A stretch of DNA of 44,115 nt from a virus. Positions 8,436 to 15,940 of the stretch are shown here, one piece after another. The notes beneath the pieces are model-generated. The model was not told the DNA's origin and ran no database searches. It saw only the letters and a list, made by a program, of their open reading frames with translations. The position numbers and the translations under genes are program-made. Location: IMG/VR virus record IMGVR_UViG_3300025151_000078, positions 1-44,115 of that record; one strand, written 5' to 3'. How positions within the stretch are numbered: the first letter of the stretch is position 1; the number at the start of each line of letters is the position of its first letter.

Positions 8436-8636
8436 TCATTCCTCCATATCTTTCAATAATTTCAACATTGTATTGAATTCCAACTTGTTCAAGCGTATTC
8501 CCTTTCTCGTTGGCTTGTCGTCTTTATACCAACGAATGTCTACCACTTCTTTTCCGTAGTAGGTTCCTTGATGAATCTTGATTTGATTCGTTTCATCTCT
8601 AACGACTCTACCTTGAAAATCTAGAGTGTCACTCAT
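8436..8636 (-). CDS. PC4/p15-like single-stranded DNA-binding protein
   Basis: A 66-residue protein whose centre, VVDIRWYKDDKPTRKGIRLN, matches the PC4 pattern of VDIRxY, a charged turn, then K-K/R-GIxL. A C-terminal helix (KLEFNTMLKLLKDMEE) follows, as in the PC4 fold. PC4-like proteins are dimers that bind single-stranded DNA and act in transcription or replication. With a viral TFB in the same operon, a role in redirecting transcription is plausible but inferred. ATG at 8636 overlaps the stop of the upstream gene. Confidence 0.68.
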   Translation of the reverse strand: MSDTLDFQGRVVRDETNQIKIHQGTYYGKEVVDIRWYKDDKPTRKGIRLNKLEFNTMLKLLKDMEE

Positions 8637-9028
8637 TCAATCCACCCCTCGGCAAACTTCTTCAATTCTTTTCTTGAAACGAAGTATCTTGGGGTTTCTA
8701 ATTCGTCTAAACGATTGACAACCCAACAGGTTCCTCCCAATGAAGAGATTTGAACAATCTCGTATTGAGCGTTCTCTATCTTGATAACTTCTTTTGTATT
8801 TATTTCCGGAGTCAATCCGTAAGAGCGTGTAATCTCCGAGGCTACATCGTGAATGTTATCAACTACATACTTGATGATGTGCGCTCTTTGAATGGGAATC
8901 TTAGGCGCCACATCTATCTTCAAATGTCCGGCCATGTTGCAGACCTTACACTTGTTGCCTTCACAAATAGGGCATAGAATCTGCGCCTTGTGTGGTGCAG
9001 GAAGAGTGACTGTAACTGCTCTCTTCAT
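8633..9028 (-). CDS. Zinc-ribbon protein with C-terminal alpha/beta domain
   Basis: A 131-residue protein. Residues about 19-34 hold CPICEGNKCKVCNMAGH, a compact four-cysteine zinc site resembling half of a DnaJ-type finger. The rest is alpha/beta with a well-formed strand pair around EIVQISSLGGTCWVVNRL. Starts and stops overlap both neighbours by four bases, so translation is coupled. No known family. Confidence 0.65.
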   Translation of the reverse strand: MKRAVTVTLPAPHKAQILCPICEGNKCKVCNMAGHLKIDVAPKIPIQRAHIIKYVVDNIHDVASEITRSYGLTPEINTKEVIKIENAQYEIVQISSLGGTCWVVNRLDELETPRYFVSRKELKKFAEGWIE

Positions 9029-9462
9029 TTCCTCTCCACCATAAGCCCAATAGGTTTATTTTCATCATTAGTAATTTCAGTAGTTTTTACTAGACTATTC
9101 TTTTTCAGTTTTTCAACTACTGAAAAAACTCGGTCATTGGTAATTCGTCTATAATTTAACAAAAAAGGTCTATAGTCTAAGACTTCTTCTTTATCAAGAA
9201 TAGCACCGACAATCGCTTTTTCCGCAACCCCCTTCCCTTGTAGGGTAGGAGATATTGACAGATGAATCTCGGCTATTCGTCCTCCGTTGAAGTCTTTGTA
9301 GGGGTCTAAACTAGACCAATTTCTAAATTTAAGATGTAGGATGATTTGGTCACCCATTAGATTTAATTCGTCGTCAATAAATCTAATTTCAACAAAATAG
9401 CCGTAATCATATGAAATTGGATGGTAAAGACCACCCGATTTCATCACTTCTTTCCAATCCAT
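9025..9462 (-). CDS. GNAT-like acetyltransferase carrying the W-x-x-[IV]-[LIVM]-K tag
   Basis: A 145-residue protein. The segment IHLSISPTLQGKGVAEKAIV has the GNAT motif A pattern, (Q/R)-x-x-G-x-G/A after a strand, which binds the pyrophosphate of acetyl-CoA. The N-terminus MDWKEVMKSG is the same tag that begins many late proteins 20-35 kb away, and this is the only clear case in the early region. ATG at 9462 follows GGGAGGG. Target unknown. Confidence 0.55.
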   Translation of the reverse strand: MDWKEVMKSGGLYHPISYDYGYFVEIRFIDDELNLMGDQIILHLKFRNWSSLDPYKDFNGGRIAEIHLSISPTLQGKGVAEKAIVGAILDKEEVLDYRPFLLNYRRITNDRVFSVVEKLKKNSLVKTTEITNDENKPIGLMVERK

Positions 9463-9464
9463 TT

Positions 9465-9551
9465 CTAACCCTCCCAACAATCGGGGCAAAAGTCCCCATC
9501 AACTAAATGAGACTCAAGAAAACTCCTTGAGCAAACCACACACTCTGCCAT
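9465..9551 (-). CDS. 28-residue zinc-knuckle protein
   Basis: A tiny frame between the chaperonin stop and the acetyltransferase start. It reads MAECVVCSRSF, then a short linker, then FCPDCWEG, giving two C-x-x-C pairs 15 residues apart. ATG at 9551 has GAGGA six bases upstream, formed by the end of the GroEL gene. Its stop directly precedes the next start. The paired cysteines and tight fit argue that it is real. Confidence 0.55.
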   Translation of the reverse strand: MAECVVCSRSFLESHLVDGDFCPDCWEG

Positions 9552-9552
9552 A

Positions 9553-11076
9553 CTACTCCTCTAAAAGAACGGCGACTTCCGTGGTTAAAAACATGAGGGC
9601 AATTGAAAATGCCGCAGATAAACTGCTTTTGGTTACCTTTACGGGGTCAATAACGCCAGCGTCCCAAAGATTCTCTACTGTTCTCGTCTTTGCATTGAAC
9701 CCAATCATTTCTTCTGCGTGGATGTCATCCCAAAGTTTGGGGTCAGCATCAGCATTTTCTAGAAGGACTTCTGTAGGAGTCAAGAAGATGTCCGAGAACA
9801 TCGGGTGCATCTTCTTGATGCTGTTCAAGTGAGAGAAGGCTTGGATAATACCTAAGCCACCACCGACGATTACACCTTCTTGTAAAGCGGCTTTTGTCGC
9901 ATTGAGAGCATCGTCAAGTCTCTCCTTCGTTTCTCGCAACTCTACGCTTGAACCACCCCCAACACGAATGACTGCGACCCCTCCCTTCAATCGGGCGATT
10001 CTCGTTGTCAAACGCTCACGAATCCAATCATTATTTGCAGACTTGTAAAGTTCAGTTAGAGATTCTACTCTTTCGTTAATCTCTTGTTCTCTGCCTTCGC
10101 CTCCAATAATTGTAGTGTTCACTTGATTCAAAACAACTTTTTCGCAAGAACCGAAACAGGATGCGTCAATAATCCTCATGTCGTCTTTGGCTTCGTTGGA
10201 GAATAACTTGCCGCCTACAACAGAAACGATGTCCTTCAACTCGTCAAGTCTAGCATCCCCGTGATTAGGGGCTCTACAGACTCCAACTTGGATTCTACCT
10301 TGAACAACATTCGCTAGAACATTGGAAAGTGCAGAGCCTTGTAAGTCTGCACAAATGATAAGCAAAGGTCGGCTTTGCGAAGAAGCGTATTCTAAAGAAG
10401 GTAATAAATCTGCAAAGTTTAGAATTGCTTTGTTAGTTGCTAGAACAAGAGGTTTCTCTAGAACGCATTCTCCATTATCTTGATTCGCAAAGAGATGAGA
10501 AATGTAGCCGTTCTCTAATTCAAGACCCTGCTTTAATTCGTATTCCGTGGTTAAACCGTGTCCCTCCTCAACAGAAATAACACCGTCTTTACCCACAAAG
10601 AAGAAGACCGAAGCAATCAGTTTTCCAAGAACAGGGTCGTTGTTAGCGGCAATTGTAGCCACCTCTAGAATCTTATCTCCGTCCTCTACAGGAACGGCTA
10701 ATTCATCAAGAGCCTCTAACATACTCTCTCTTGTTTGTTCCAACTCCTCTCTAAACTCGTGGACATTGGAAATATCAATCGCCTTCAAGTAATTGCATAG
10801 AGACTGTGCTAGGACGCAAGCAGTTGTTGTTCCGTCCCCTGCTTTAGACTGCGCTTTGAAGGCAAGGTTTTGAACGAGTTGAACGCCCATTTGCACATAG
10901 GGGTCTTCGTGAGATACCTGCTTTGCTATTGTAACGCCGTCATTGATAACCACGGGAGGGTTGCCCTGTAAGATGGCTGTTCGTGCTTGGGGGCCAAGTG
11001 TTGGCTTTACCGTATTGGCTACAAGATTGATACCCTGTAATAACTTCTCTTTCACTTCATCTCCAAATAGAATCAT
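9553..11076 (-). CDS. groEL: Group I chaperonin (GroEL-like)
   Basis: A 507-residue chaperonin of the bacterial GroEL type, not an archaeal thermosome. Diagnostic stretches are VKPTLGPQARTA, the ATP site AGDGTTTACVLAQ (D81, counterpart of GroEL D87), VGKDGVISVEEGHGL and LKGGVAVIRVGGGSSVE. DDALNATKAAL holds the counterpart of catalytic D398, and GVIVGGG follows. It is about 40 residues shorter than E. coli GroEL, reduced after GVIVGGG, and ends VAVLLEE without the GGM tail. The downstream-overlapping groES suggests a complete folding chamber, probably for capsid or other viral proteins. Confidence 0.93.
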   Translation of the reverse strand: MILFGDEVKEKLLQGINLVANTVKPTLGPQARTAILQGNPPVVINDGVTIAKQVSHEDPYVQMGVQLVQNLAFKAQSKAGDGTTTACVLAQSLCNYLKAIDISNVHEFREELEQTRESMLEALDELAVPVEDGDKILEVATIAANNDPVLGKLIASVFFFVGKDGVISVEEGHGLTTEYELKQGLELENGYISHLFANQDNGECVLEKPLVLATNKAILNFADLLPSLEYASSQSRPLLIICADLQGSALSNVLANVVQGRIQVGVCRAPNHGDARLDELKDIVSVVGGKLFSNEAKDDMRIIDASCFGSCEKVVLNQVNTTIIGGEGREQEINERVESLTELYKSANNDWIRERLTTRIARLKGGVAVIRVGGGSSVELRETKERLDDALNATKAALQEGVIVGGGLGIIQAFSHLNSIKKMHPMFSDIFLTPTEVLLENADADPKLWDDIHAEEMIGFNAKTRTVENLWDAGVIDPVKVTKSSLSAAFSIALMFLTTEVAVLLEE

Positions 11077-11285
11077 TCTATCACCCCGTAGATTTCGGAA
11101 TAAGGAACAAATAGATACCCGTGAGTTTTCTTCGCTTTCTCAATAGAATAAAAGACCTTCTTACCATTCAACTCCGGAGCGGGTGAATCTATCACAACCC
11201 CACTATTTTCATTCGTGGAGATAATTCCGTGTGTTGATTCATTCTCTTCTACTTGGATAACTACCCAATCGCCCACATGCTTCAT
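11073..11285 (-). CDS. groES: Minimal GroES-like co-chaperonin
   Basis: A 70-residue all-beta protein immediately before groEL, overlapping it as ATGA. WVVIQVEENESTHGII fits the first strand and the mobile-loop region. SGVVIDSPAPELNGKKVFYS fits the GxVxxVGxG...G-x-x-V-x-Y part of GroES, and the end VPYSEIYGVIE fits xxxxxDILAIVE. It is about 25 residues shorter than cellular GroES, mainly in the mobile and roof loops. Phage co-chaperonins such as T4 Gp31 also depart strongly from GroES. Assignment relies on both context and pattern. Confidence 0.72.
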   Translation of the reverse strand: MKHVGDWVVIQVEENESTHGIISTNENSGVVIDSPAPELNGKKVFYSIEKAKKTHGYLFVPYSEIYGVIE

Positions 11286-11303
11286 ACCAGCAACAAATCA
11301 GTA

Positions 11304-11504
11304 TCAGTATTTATTCTCTCCTATTTTGAAATACGCTCTACCCTCTTCGTATTCACGAATGCGGTGTTGCGTTTTCCCCATCTTGAAGGAATACAGAATT
11401 GATTTGCAGTCTTGACAGTAAACGATGTGGTTTACCTTTCGTCGTTTCTTGTTCTTTGGATAGAACAATTCTAGGTTCTCGCTATCGCAGTGGTGGCATC
11501 TCAA
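11304..11504 (-). CDS. Zinc-ribbon protein, TTG start
   Basis: A 66-residue basic protein: MRCHHCDSENLELFYPKNKK, then VNHIVYCQDCKSILYSFKMG. Two C-x-x-C pairs about 27 residues apart form a classic zinc ribbon. TTG at 11504 follows GGAGG and overlaps the preceding stop as TTGA. The frame extends 16 codons further upstream, but that would overlap the neighbour more. Probably nucleic-acid binding. Confidence 0.65.
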   Translation of the reverse strand: MRCHHCDSENLELFYPKNKKRRKVNHIVYCQDCKSILYSFKMGKTQHRIREYEEGRAYFKIGENKY

Positions 11505-11722
11505 GGAACCAATCCTCCATTGTCCCCTTGAATCATGGCGGCAAACTCCCAATTGTGGAACAATTCATGCGCTCCAAGAAATCCACCGGCCTCTCTAATC
11601 GGCCCAATGAATTGAGCAGAACAGATTTGACAGTAGACGAGAACAATTCTTTCATCTCGTAGAGTTCCGTTATGTCCCTCGTAAGAAACTACCTTACCAA
11701 TATCTTCTTCTGTGTAGGTCAT
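11501..11722 (-). CDS. Small zinc-finger-like protein
   Basis: A 73-residue protein. VYCQICSAQFIGPIREAGGF is followed by LGAHELFHNWEF, a possible C2H2-like site of C-x-x-C plus two histidines. The N-terminus, MTYTEEDIGKVVSYEGHNGTLRDERI, looks like a small beta barrel. ATG at 11722 has AGGTGATGTAGA upstream and overlaps the JAMM stop by four bases, so the two are translationally linked. Confidence 0.6.
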   Translation of the reverse strand: MTYTEEDIGKVVSYEGHNGTLRDERIVLVYCQICSAQFIGPIREAGGFLGAHELFHNWEFAAMIQGDNGGLVP

Positions 11723-12291
11723 TCTACATCACCTGTAGGTTCGGGTATATTACGGCCTTGTTCTTTCTGTTGAATACTCATCCTTTCTTCTCCGGTTAAG
11801 GTATTCAAGTAGTAGATGGATAATTCGTTAGGGTTGTGCTTAACCCAATGCCCGTATTCTCTGTTCCCCAAAACATACGCAGACTCCATTTGACTTCCCC
11901 AAATGGAAATTGTTCTCCAATCTACAGAAGAGAAATAGGCCGAACCGAAAGGATGGGTGTGAATCCAGCAACGGATAGGAAGTTTGAGTCCTTTAGGTTC
12001 ACTAGGGAAACCTACGAAGCCAGCAGTCCCCGAAGAAATATGCACATTCCAATTATCATCAATGACAACTTGGATTTCAAGACCCGTTAGAATCTTGGTA
12101 GAAGCATACCAAATAGCATCGTGGAAAGTAGTGTTGTGTTCCATGTCGGTTAGATTTGTAGTGGAGGCCATTTGTTCCTCGCACAATTCATCCCAAACCA
12201 TTTCTAGGTATTCCCTTACATGCTTCCGTAGAAGTATCAAGTGCGCTCTCTTCGTATTTTCAATCTTATTCAATAATCTCTTTGATTCCAT
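11719..12291 (-). CDS. JAMM/MPN+ metalloprotease (candidate Ubl-processing enzyme)
   Basis: A 190-residue protein with a perfect JAMM zinc signature: H111-x-H113 followed seven residues later by S121-x-x-D124, in WIHTHPFGSAYFSSVDW. A possible catalytic glutamate lies in the preceding strand TGLEIQVVID (E72). JAMM enzymes remove or mature ubiquitin-like proteins (Rpn11, HvJAMM1) or cut cysteine conjugates. The E1-like gene ends 10 bases upstream and a beta-grasp protein ending GGCY is encoded 4 kb upstream in the same direction, so Ubl maturation or deconjugation is the likely role. ATG at 12291 follows GAGGTG. An N-terminal helical segment of about 60 residues is extra. Confidence 0.88.
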   Translation of the reverse strand: MESKRLLNKIENTKRAHLILLRKHVREYLEMVWDELCEEQMASTTNLTDMEHNTTFHDAIWYASTKILTGLEIQVVIDDNWNVHISSGTAGFVGFPSEPKGLKLPIRCWIHTHPFGSAYFSSVDWRTISIWGSQMESAYVLGNREYGHWVKHNPNELSIYYLNTLTGEERMSIQQKEQGRNIPEPTGDVE

Positions 12292-12301
12292 ATTCAACAC
12301 C

Positions 12302-12859
12302 TCAAACAAAAAGGGTTCCGAACCCATTTACTTCTTCGTCGTTAAACCAACGCTGAATCCATTCAGCACCGATACCTGCAACTGCCACCTGCATGAAGTG
12401 GACGGCCTCATTAGAACCATCCCACGCATCTCCTTGACAAGAGAAACTTCCATCGGGGCCGGACAGCAAAGTATCGTAGGTTGATGGGTCAGCCTTGTAG
12501 GTAATGTAGGCGCAGTTTCTACCCTGCGCTCGTAGGTCAATCCACGGGAAGCCCTGCGAGCGGTAGAGAAGGCGTCGTGCAGTCAAGTTGTCCACACAAC
12601 AAACCACGAGGTCGTAACCAGCAAGTTGTCCCTCTGTCAAGATAGGAAACTTGTTCGGGCTAATCAAATGTCTGTTCTGCAAAGCCATGACTTTGAGAGA
12701 ACCTACATCATCTTCGTTGAAGTTTTGATAGGCCAAATTCTTCGTTTCTACGGTGTCGGGGTCGCTAACGCTAATGCTGTAGAGGCCCGTCTTATCTAGA
12801 AGTGGCACAAGGAAACTCCCAATGCCGCCTGCTCCAATTATCAATATTTTTCTTTTCAT
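12302..12859 (-). CDS. E1-like (ThiF/MoeB/UbaA family) activating enzyme
   Basis: A 185-residue minimal E1. It has the Rossmann motif IIGAGGIGS (8-15), DPDTVETKNLAYQNF (the family D-x-D-x-V-E-x-x-N-L region that contacts ATP), K57 in VGSLKV, and DNLTARR near 90. C141 in FSCQGD is the best candidate catalytic cysteine. The two C-x-x-C zinc pairs of ThiF/MoeB are absent and it is about 65 residues shorter. The family adenylates the C-terminal glycine of a ubiquitin-like protein. Its partners are probably the JAMM protein just downstream and the small protein at 16274-16480. ATG start with AGGAGGAATAAAT-type spacing before the next gene. Confidence 0.88.
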   Translation of the reverse strand: MKRKILIIGAGGIGSFLVPLLDKTGLYSISVSDPDTVETKNLAYQNFNEDDVGSLKVMALQNRHLISPNKFPILTEGQLAGYDLVVCCVDNLTARRLLYRSQGFPWIDLRAQGRNCAYITYKADPSTYDTLLSGPDGSFSCQGDAWDGSNEAVHFMQVAVAGIGAEWIQRWFNDEEVNGFGTLFV

Positions 12860-12861
12860 AT

Positions 12862-13032
12862 TTATTCCTCCTTCTTTTTCACATCGTCAAGGATGCGACG
12901 GAGAAAGCCCCGTTGTTTTTCATCACCGATGGTATTCGGTGTTTTTCTACATTCTAGGCAAAGGTCATGTTGGGTAAGTTTCAACTCTCCACATTCTTTG
13001 CATTTCTTCAATGTCGTAACTATAATTTTCAT
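12862..13032 (-). CDS. 56-residue zinc-ribbon protein
   Basis: MKIIVTTLKKCKECGELKLT is followed by HDLCLECRKTP and a basic helical tail ending VKKKEE. Two C-x-x-C pairs 15 residues apart predict a zinc ribbon. ATG at 13032 follows GAGGAATAG, and the stop sits two bases from the E1 start, whose ribosome site lies in its last codons. It fills the gap exactly, which supports it. Confidence 0.65.
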   Translation of the reverse strand: MKIIVTTLKKCKECGELKLTQHDLCLECRKTPNTIGDEKQRGFLRRILDDVKKKEE

Positions 13033-13034
13033 AT

Positions 13035-13289
13035 CTATTCCTCTTGTTGTTTTAATAATTCTTTAAATTGTTTCATTGATTCTTTCCTTACCAATCTTAA
13101 TGAGAAAGCCATCGCCAATATAACCTGTATGTGTTCAACTTGTTCTCTTGTTTTAGCAAAGAATCTAGTCGCAGTAACGAAATCATTACAATTCCTACAA
13201 ACTCTATTTGAGTCTTCATCAAAAATAAAAGGTGCAGGGTTGTTTGATTCGTGGTCTTTCATAGGAGATTGACAAAATGCACAATTCAT
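13035..13289 (-). CDS. Zinc-ribbon protein with helical tail
   Basis: An 84-residue protein that opens MNCAFCQSPMKDH and has NRVCRNCNDF at about 29-38, a two-pair zinc site. The second half is one long amphipathic helix rich in Gln and Glu. ATG at 13289 follows GAGGTGAAAGT and overlaps the upstream stop. It belongs to the run of zinc-ribbon genes between TFB and E1. Confidence 0.65.
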   Translation of the reverse strand: MNCAFCQSPMKDHESNNPAPFIFDEDSNRVCRNCNDFVTATRFFAKTREQVEHIQVILAMAFSLRLVRKESMKQFKELLKQQEE

Positions 13290-13522
13290 ACTTTCACCTC
13301 ATTACTGTAGTCAATACCCGCATCATCCATTTCACGCATGATGTCCAAAAGACCCTCCGCCAACCATGCTAAGTCAGCAGGAGTCAATTTCATTTTCAGT
13401 ATTTTACGAATGATTTTATCACGGCATTCGCTTGACTTGAGTTTGTCTTCCGGCCCCTGCTCGGCCACATCTTCCTCTCCTTCAAATAGGGTTCCAAGAC
13501 CTTTGAACTCGTTTTCTGTCAT
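13286..13522 (-). CDS. Small acidic helical protein
   Basis: 78 residues, with an acidic N-terminal half (TLFEGEEDVAEQGPEDK) and helices IIRKILKMKLTPADLAWLAEGLLDIMREM. The LTPADLAWLAEGLL part may be a protein-binding helix pair. No family recognised. Four-base overlaps with the downstream gene suggest coupling. Confidence 0.6.
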   Translation of the reverse strand: MTENEFKGLGTLFEGEEDVAEQGPEDKLKSSECRDKIIRKILKMKLTPADLAWLAEGLLDIMREMDDAGIDYSNEVKV

Positions 13523-13525
13523 GTT

Positions 13526-13708
13526 TCATTCCTCCTTTAATTCTTCTAATCTTTTTCTAAGATAAGGACAATGTTCAGGTAAAGCGTGGACTTGTCCACT
13601 TGTTCTGTAGCCCCCAACATAAATAACGGGCTGGCCTTTATCTATAGTCATACGACATAGCCTGCAATAAGTCCTGCCTGTTCCTTTTTTCACACCGAAG
13701 TAAACCAT
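13526..13708 (-). CDS. Small zinc-binding protein
   Basis: A 60-residue basic protein with TYCRLCRMTIDKGQPVIYVG and later VHALPEHCPYL. The C-x-x-C ... H ... H-C spacing resembles small treble-clef or PARP-type zinc modules in which the second pair is His-Cys. It overlaps the end of TFB by 19 bases in another frame. ATG at 13708 follows AGGGAATACA. Confidence 0.58.
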   Translation of the reverse strand: MVYFGVKKGTGRTYCRLCRMTIDKGQPVIYVGGYRTSGQVHALPEHCPYLRKRLEELKEE

Positions 13709-14511
13709 TGTATTCCCTTTCCTTTAATTTCTTTTTCAGTTTTACCAATTAAGGCAAGTAATTCCTTGGTCATTACACGGACTGTTCTCTTGGAACAACC
13801 ACATTCTTCACCAATTTCTTTTTGTGTCAGCCTCTTGTATTCAAGAAGACTTGTAATGTATAGTATTGCAGACACATAGTTGGGTTTGAGAGTTAAGTCT
13901 CTCTCTTTTAGCAGTGCCTCAAACTTAGCAAAGATTAAGCCGCAAGAATTAGAGAATGCTAAGTCTTTGATAGACTCGGCGTGTTTTTCTACAAGACCCA
14001 AATAATTCATTTGGTTTGTTCCTACATTACCAAAATGCTTCGCAATTCTCTTTGTCAATTTAGAAACTTCCTTCCTGTTTGAACCAAACTCTTCACAAAC
14101 TTCTGCTAAAGTATAAGGCAGATTTCTCTCTCGTAGGAGATAAAGCGTCAATGCTGTGGCCCTGCACTCGTAAGTGGACATACCAAACACTCCTGCTCGG
14201 AAACAAGAGAGATAGGCATTGTCTATACGGTCAATGAGCGAGCGAGATTGTGTTAGCGAGGCCATGCACATTCTACTCATTGTCATTCCTCGTAGGAGGT
14301 GGCTTGACATCACCCTATCATACTTATTCACGGATTTTGAACCTACGAGTTTGTCTATAGAACGAATGTTATTGCCCTCATTATCGTAGAGCCTAATCTC
14401 CTGCTCAAACGGTTCAGTTATGATGACAAGTCCGCAATCATCACAAACTTGTTCTCCCAAGTGTTCATCAAAATGAAACGAGGTTCCAGCGCATTCAATA
14501 CAAGGTAGCAT
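13690..14511 (-). CDS. tfb: Transcription factor B (TFIIB homologue)
   Basis: A 273-residue TFB. The N-terminal zinc ribbon has C4-x-x-C7 and C23-x-x-C26 (VCDDCGLVI). A linker with SVNKYDRVMSSH stands where the B-reader/linker lies. Two cyclin repeats follow, about 75-165 and 170-265; the second ends with the helix-turn-helix LTQKEIGEECGCSKRTVRVM that in the family contacts the BRE. Cellular TFBs are about 300 residues, so this one is slightly short. A virus-encoded TFB could steer host RNA polymerase to viral promoters with a different BRE/TATA. ATG lies just after the stop of the upstream gene. Confidence 0.9.
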   Translation of the reverse strand: MLPCIECAGTSFHFDEHLGEQVCDDCGLVIITEPFEQEIRLYDNEGNNIRSIDKLVGSKSVNKYDRVMSSHLLRGMTMSRMCMASLTQSRSLIDRIDNAYLSCFRAGVFGMSTYECRATALTLYLLRERNLPYTLAEVCEEFGSNRKEVSKLTKRIAKHFGNVGTNQMNYLGLVEKHAESIKDLAFSNSCGLIFAKFEALLKERDLTLKPNYVSAILYITSLLEYKRLTQKEIGEECGCSKRTVRVMTKELLALIGKTEKEIKGKGIQWFTSV

Positions 14512-15777
14512 TTACTTCACCATGTCTATTTTCTTTTTCATTGGTATTTCCAAATATCGGAATTCTACCTTCTCTTCTTTCTGTTGGAAGGAATTGAAGT
14601 CAATTGAGAAGTTCTCATTGGGGGAGATATTTCTCATTGTGGAAACCATCTTCTTTGTGTTCTTATCGTTCAAGCAAACAAGGACTCTAGATACGGCTTG
14701 GTCAATAAGAGGGGAATTTGATTGCAGATTATCCACACAAACTCCAACAAAACCCCCATCTTGATTTCTAAAATCATAAACTGCACCAAGTTTCGCTGTT
14801 TTGGCATCCAAAGGTTGTTCGTGGTATTTTGTTGAAACAAGTTGTCTTCCCGACCTTTTTCCCCTGTCTTTGTAATCAGTCCAAGCAATAACCCAATCAT
14901 TCTCCATTCCTTTCACGAGAAGGATGTGTCTTGTTTCTGTAGCGTTTATTTCGTGGGAGAAATGCTTGACTCTATCTCCGTATTTTTCAAGAGTTTCTTT
15001 GAGAAGCACTTCCGCCCTTTCATTGACAATAGCACTTGTTCTATTCTGCATAAGAAAATTCTTCATCACCTTGATGTCGGAATCTCTTCCGGGTTTTCCA
15101 ATGATTCTTTGGTAAAGATTTTCCGGGGAAGTATAGCACCAACTACCTCTTTGTGTCCCGTGGAGATAATGAGAAAGATACCCCAAGAATTGTTTAACTG
15201 TCAAAGTCCCCCAAAGGCCTTCACTAATTTCAATTGCTACTTCCTTAGAAGAAATCTGTTGGACATTTAGTCGGCACTCAATATACCTACCATCGTAGTA
15301 AAATGAGTAAGGCGCACGGTTAATGATTGCATAGTTTACATCGGGAGGCAGACTAATAATCTTGAAGAATTTATCACGCACCTCTTCTCTCGTGTTTTCG
15401 TTTTTTGTTTGAAAACAAAGGGCAGAAAGATGTCGTGCCGCCGTTGTTCTCGTCATTGTGTCGCCGTTTACGCGAAGGTTTCCTCCACGGTTTTCCACGA
15501 GAACACTGTATCCGTTGAAGTCAAAATCAAGAATATTTTTAGTATCCGATGTAGACTTCAAAGCGTAGGAAAAAAGCCCTTTGAATTTGTTAGCGATAAC
15601 TTCAATGGTGTAGTCCATTTTAAAATTAGAACCCACGCCTTGACCTCTAAAATGGCCCCATATATCCACCTCACGATACGGTCCATGTTCGTAATAGAGG
15701 GAAACGCCTACTCTACGGTAGATGGGTGTTTCATTTCTGTCTCTTCTTGCTGAAATATCAATGTCTTTATAATACAT
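14512..15777 (-). CDS. Large hypothetical protein
   Basis: A 421-residue protein of mixed alpha/beta composition that I cannot assign. The N-terminus (YRRVGVSLYYEHGPYREVDIW) and the centre (FSYALKSTSDTKNILDFDFNGYSV) look beta-rich. Residues about 190-235 (LWGTLTVKQFLGYLSHYLHG ... SWCYTSPENLYQRII) are helical with aromatic clusters. No P-loop, zinc site or HExxH is seen. It lies directly upstream of TFB and ends one base before its start, so the two are probably co-translated. Confidence 0.7.
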   Translation of the reverse strand: MYYKDIDISARRDRNETPIYRRVGVSLYYEHGPYREVDIWGHFRGQGVGSNFKMDYTIEVIANKFKGLFSYALKSTSDTKNILDFDFNGYSVLVENRGGNLRVNGDTMTRTTAARHLSALCFQTKNENTREEVRDKFFKIISLPPDVNYAIINRAPYSFYYDGRYIECRLNVQQISSKEVAIEISEGLWGTLTVKQFLGYLSHYLHGTQRGSWCYTSPENLYQRIIGKPGRDSDIKVMKNFLMQNRTSAIVNERAEVLLKETLEKYGDRVKHFSHEINATETRHILLVKGMENDWVIAWTDYKDRGKRSGRQLVSTKYHEQPLDAKTAKLGAVYDFRNQDGGFVGVCVDNLQSNSPLIDQAVSRVLVCLNDKNTKKMVSTMRNISPNENFSIDFNSFQQKEEKVEFRYLEIPMKKKIDMVK

Positions 15778-15781
15778 ATTT

Positions 15782-15940
15782 TCACATCATTCTAAATTTT
15801 GTTTTGTAATTGTTGAGGCAAGTTTCGTGCGCTTCTTGCTTAATGTCTTGCGCTGTGTAGAGGTTGCCTCCGCACACTCTACATTTGGTGGCGATTTTTC
15901 CACCTCTTGAATATTCTACATAATCGGGGTCTTTTGGCAT
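15782..15940 (-). CDS. 52-residue zinc-binding protein
   Basis: MPKDPDYVEYSRGGKIATKC begins a frame with CRVCGG and, 17 residues on, HETC, a C-x-x-C...H-x-x-C site. ATG at 15940 has GGTG six bases upstream. It overlaps the end of the upstream gene by 25 bases and stops just before the next ATG. It explains an otherwise empty gap of 140 bases. Confidence 0.58.
   Translation of the reverse strand: MPKDPDYVEYSRGGKIATKCRVCGGNLYTAQDIKQEAHETCLNNYKTKFRMM

Noticed and set aside
9553-11076. Archaeal thermosome (Group II chaperonin)
   Set aside because: The motifs (VKPTLGP, AGDGTTT, GKDGVISVEEG, DDALNATKAAL, GVIVGGG) and the adjacent GroES-like gene are Group I. Thermosome-specific segments are absent.
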